Assembly (NCBI GenBank): GCA_947373225.1
Contig: CANBWX010000009.1
Span: 1-44,039 of the forward strand
Length of the DNA: 44,039 bases
DNA from: Flavobacteriaceae bacterium
GTDB lineage: Bacteria > Bacteroidota > Bacteroidia > Flavobacteriales > Flavobacteriaceae
Direction: 5' to 3'
Every line of letters begins with the position of its first letter. Position 1 is the first letter of the stretch. Below are positions 41,677-44,039 of this stretch, one piece after another. A program made the position numbers and the translations under genes. The notes below the pieces were generated by a model. It was not told the DNA's origin. It made no database searches and saw nothing but the letters and a program-made list of their open reading frames with translations.

Positions 41677-43629
41677 CTAAAATTTCCAAATCCCATAAAG
41701 CTGTATATAATTGAAATTTTCTTTGAAATTCAGTACATATCTCGCTCCTAAGCTAGGGCCAATTCTCGCTGCTCCAATTGTTAAATCAAGTAGAAAACCT
41801 GTTTTTATATTAGTAAATGAATTGTTGATTGTTGTAGATTGTGTTTTACTATTAAGTAAAGGCGTGCTAGCATTTTGTCCTGAGTACACGTCGATTGTTG
41901 TGCTTTGAGTTGCTTTTTCGGAAGCATTTATATTGGCTTGTAGACCAGTTCCAATACCTACATAATTATTGATATTATAACGAATAAGCAATGGAATTTC
42001 ACAATTCATGTTTTTATTTTGTGTCGAATTTGTAGTTCGTTGTAATTGTAATTTTCCTGTTGTTTGAACCAATTGTTCTACAACAGATTTTGCATTGTCA
42101 TACGAATTAAGGCTGTTTACAAATTCAGCTTGCCAATAAAAACGGTAGGATTTAAAAGGAGAAATGGTTGCGCCAACAAAATAGCTTTTAGAGTTTTCTA
42201 AATTTGGGTACAAATTATACCCCGCTTTTGCGCCGATAGAAATCCCAGGAGAAAATCGGGTAGTGGCATAATTCGTAATTATAGGTTCGTTTTTGTCGAA
42301 AATAATCGCAGTTCTACTGCGAGTTTTTATTTTATGAAAGTCTTTGTTAAACTTTAACGAATATTTTACGAATCCTTTGGTACTGTCAATTTCTTTGACA
42401 TTTTTTTGGGTACTTCCAGGCAAATAAATATTTTTGAAGGTGAAGAATATTTGCTTTTGCTTTATAATTGTGTCTAAACAGCTTGTTGTAATTGTCTCGC
42501 CTTTTGGACAAATGGGGCATTTTGGATACATATCTTCAATCTGTAATGTTTTTTTGTCGAACATTTCAGGAATATCAGTTTCTAGCCGAATCATTCTAGC
42601 TGGACCTTCGCCATTGTTTTGGAAACGCGTTTTGAAGTTAACTCTTTTGAATCGCACCAATCTGTAATTCATAAAACTTCCGTTAGAACCCATTTTATTT
42701 GGATCATGTGAAGTCACGATTTCCATTTCGAGGTTTTTGACTTTATGATTTTTGAAACTGCGATTTGGAACAAAAATACTTCGCATAGTTACCGTTGCGC
42801 TCGTGTCCTTAATCATTTCGGGGGTAGTTTTGAAGGTAAGAAACACGTTTCGGGTTTCGCGTGGATTAGCACCATCAAATTCCAAAATGGTTTTGTTTTT
42901 GAAGGTTTTATTTGCTTCGGTTAAGCTTGCATCCAAGTCTTCTTCTGTAGTTGTTTTTCTATATTTTTTGGCTGTAGCCAAAGCATTTTCGGAAGCTAAA
43001 TACGAATCCGAATTTTCTAAATCATTTGTCGTTGCCACTAGGTTTTCTTTCACTTCACGTTCGCCAGCATAAGTTCTGAAATTGACCAATTCGAAATTGT
43101 TATTTTTGAATTGTTTTTCGTTGTAAAAAACATATAATTTTCCGTCAGCGACATAATTTTCCAAGTTTTGATAACTGACAATTACTTCCATTTGTTGGTC
43201 GGGAATTGGATCGCAATTTTTCTGGATCGACAATCCGTTTTGGTCTTCTATGGAAGCAATGTCTTTATAAATTTCATTCGAAATTTCATTTATAGCTACA
43301 GATTTTGGTCTTGTTGCTGGCGGTTTTCCATTATCATAATTATTAGTTACAGCAAGTCGGGCGGAATAATTTCCTTTGTTTTTATAAACGTGTTTCGGTT
43401 CTGCTTCTTTGCTGTAATGACCATCTCCTAATTCCCATAAATAAGAATAGCTAGGTTTTGGTGCGCCAGCAATTGGGATTAAAGGTGGCGTTTCTGGCTT
43501 GAAAGTCACGGCATTTGCTTTTTGATTATAAGTAATCGACGCTCTACGAGTTACGGTATCTTTTACTTTTGTCTGTGAAAAAGTAAAAAGTGGAAATATA
43601 AAAATGCAAACAGATATAAGTTGTTTCAT
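41677..43629 (-). CDS. Exported PKD-domain protein with C-terminal outer-membrane barrel
   Basis: 650 aa, first gene of the protease cassette. After the signal peptide (MKQLISVCIFIFPLFTFSQ), residues 55-115 form a PKD-type domain (YLWELGDGHYS...PKHVYKNKGNYSARLAV). A central beta-rich region contains SHDPNKMG and FQNNGEGPARM, a pattern I know from DUF11-like domains in Bacteroidota surface proteins. A Cys-rich loop (PKCPICPKGE) lies near residue 360. From about 455 to the end, alternating strands (GISIGAKAGYNLY, FYWQAEFVNSL, YVGIGTGLQANI, IGPSLGARYVL) end in FNYIQLYGIWKF, as in a porin-like barrel with C-terminal Phe. I infer an outer-membrane protein with a large soluble part; no T9SS domain. 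The stop lies 15 bases before the CHAT start. Confidence 0.8.
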   Translation of the reverse strand: MKQLISVCIFIFPLFTFSQTKVKDTVTRRASITYNQKANAVTFKPETPPLIPIAGAPKPSYSYLWELGDGHYSKEAEPKHVYKNKGNYSARLAVTNNYDNGKPPATRPKSVAINEISNEIYKDIASIEDQNGLSIQKNCDPIPDQQMEVIVSYQNLENYVADGKLYVFYNEKQFKNNNFELVNFRTYAGEREVKENLVATTNDLENSDSYLASENALATAKKYRKTTTEEDLDASLTEANKTFKNKTILEFDGANPRETRNVFLTFKTTPEMIKDTSATVTMRSIFVPNRSFKNHKVKNLEMEIVTSHDPNKMGSNGSFMNYRLVRFKRVNFKTRFQNNGEGPARMIRLETDIPEMFDKKTLQIEDMYPKCPICPKGETITTSCLDTIIKQKQIFFTFKNIYLPGSTQKNVKEIDSTKGFVKYSLKFNKDFHKIKTRSRTAIIFDKNEPIITNYATTRFSPGISIGAKAGYNLYPNLENSKSYFVGATISPFKSYRFYWQAEFVNSLNSYDNAKSVVEQLVQTTGKLQLQRTTNSTQNKNMNCEIPLLIRYNINNYVGIGTGLQANINASEKATQSTTIDVYSGQNASTPLLNSKTQSTTINNSFTNIKTGFLLDLTIGAARIGPSLGARYVLNFKENFNYIQLYGIWKF

Positions 43630-43644
43630 AATCGATACGTTTTT

Positions 43645-43713
43645 AGCCCTGATGGTAGCGGCATCCTTTTCTTGCTTTTTTTAAGCAAGGAAAGATATAG
43701 CGAACAGCAGGAA
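43645..43713 (-). repeat. Interspersed hairpin repeat upstream of the protease cassette (copy B)
   Basis: On the minus strand it begins ATTCCTGCT and ends ATCAGGGCT, with an internal hairpin CTTGCTT/AAGCAAG (43671-43689). The ends match copy A at 9163-9222. It lies 16 bases before the ATG at 43629, so it would fall in the 5' leader or overlap the promoter of the cassette. Confidence 0.65.
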
Positions 43714-43738
43714 TGGCTTCAAAATATTTTTAAAAATA

Positions 43739-43770
43739 GAAAAAAGCGATGAACAAATCACCGCTTTTTC
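43739..43770 (-). terminator. Terminator of the partial gene at the right edge
   Basis: Stem AAAAAGCGATG / CACCGCTTTTT (one G-U pair when read on the minus strand) with a 7-base loop and A/T tracts. It lies about 20 bases past the stop codon at 43791. Confidence 0.7.
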
Positions 43771-43790
43771 TAAAAAATACATTTTTGTGT

Positions 43791-44039
43791 TTATTGTATG
43801 GCGTTGATCGCAGCCACTAATTGCGCTTCGGTTCCTACAGTTGTTTCGGCTAAAGAGAAAGTGTAAACATCACCTGCGGCAACTGTTACGGCTTTGATGG
43901 CGTATCTCCAGTTGCCATTATCTTCGGTTGCGAAAATCACGTGACAAGCTAATCCTATTGGAATTTGACCGTAATGCTCGCTGAATTGTAGCGTAGTAGG
44001 GTTGTAAGTATCTAATTTGGCTAGTGCGTTTTGACCTTC
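43791..44039 (-). CDS. Unrecognised protein, C-terminal 82 residues only
   Basis: An open frame runs from the window edge to a TAA stop at 43793-43791; the start lies to the right of the window. The visible part (KLDTYNPTTLQFSEHYG ... NGNWRYAIKAVTVAAGDVY ... AQLVAAINAIQ) has no familiar motif. Its codon composition is somewhat richer in G+C than its neighbours. A terminator follows, so it is a separate unit from the protease cassette. Confidence 0.7.
   Translation of the reverse strand, partial: EGQNALAKLDTYNPTTLQFSEHYGQIPIGLACHVIFATEDNGNWRYAIKAVTVAAGDVYTFSLAETTVGTEAQLVAAINAIQ

Noticed and set aside
1-44039. tRNA, rRNA, insertion sequence or prophage genes.
   Set aside because: I scanned for CCA-ending cloverleaf-like segments, transposase and phage motifs and found none I could support; a tRNA or covariance-model scan would settle it.

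Overview
The window looks like a chromosomal segment of a Flavobacterium-type member of the Bacteroidota. The sequence is AT-rich. At least five upstream regions carry the Bacteroidota -7 box TAnnTTTG, and starts lack an obvious Shine-Dalgarno. One secreted protein ends in a type IX secretion (T9SS) sorting domain, and many exported proteins have 'MKK...AQ' signal peptides. There are no rRNA or tRNA genes, insertion sequences, prophage or CRISPR array that I can see. The organism assignment is inference from these features, not from a database match.

Layout, left to right. (1) 3-2465 (+): the 3' part of a T9SS-secreted protein with SprB-like repeats, then 540 bp of non-coding DNA. (2) 16176 down to 3005 (-): a complete 14-gene complex I operon, nuoA to nuoN in canonical order, with an unusually short NuoG and small repeat elements lodged in some gaps. 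(3) 16408-16602 (-): a cold-shock protein. (4) 16973-17791 (+): an exported protein of unknown function. (5) 19629-17878 (-): aspS. (6) 21151-19922 (-): a DUF3754/TMEM143-like membrane protein. (7) 21215-22950: an HNH endonuclease with five DNA-binding repeats, bracketed by two nearly identical terminator hairpins. (8) 30409 down to 22976 (-): a multidrug-efflux operon, SDR oxidoreductase - TetR regulator - TolC-like - membrane fusion lipoprotein - RND permease. A promoter with an overlapping palindrome lies just upstream of it. (9) 30624-31977 (+): polyprenyl diphosphate synthase and a small hypothetical gene. (10) 32972-32424 (-): a small outer-membrane barrel. (11) 33092-37199 (+): sucA and sucB of the 2-oxoglutarate dehydrogenase complex. 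(12) 37285-38520 (+): a Tet-like MFS exporter. (13) 43629 down to 38495 (-): a compact three-gene cassette of PKD/outer-membrane barrel protein, exported TPR-CHAT (caspase-like) protein and retropepsin-like aspartic protease. (14) 43791-44039 (-): the 3' end of an unrecognised gene.

How the parts fit. Complex I, 2-oxoglutarate dehydrogenase and the polyprenyl synthase (probably for menaquinone side chains) belong to aerobic respiratory metabolism. The efflux operon appears self-regulated by its own TetR protein. The least explained part is the cassette at 38495-43629. It joins two unrelated protease folds with an outer-membrane protein, and a perfect 30-bp inverted repeat sits across the start of the CHAT gene. 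The second unusual spot is the HNH module, whose flanking duplicated terminators suggest it was inserted as a unit.
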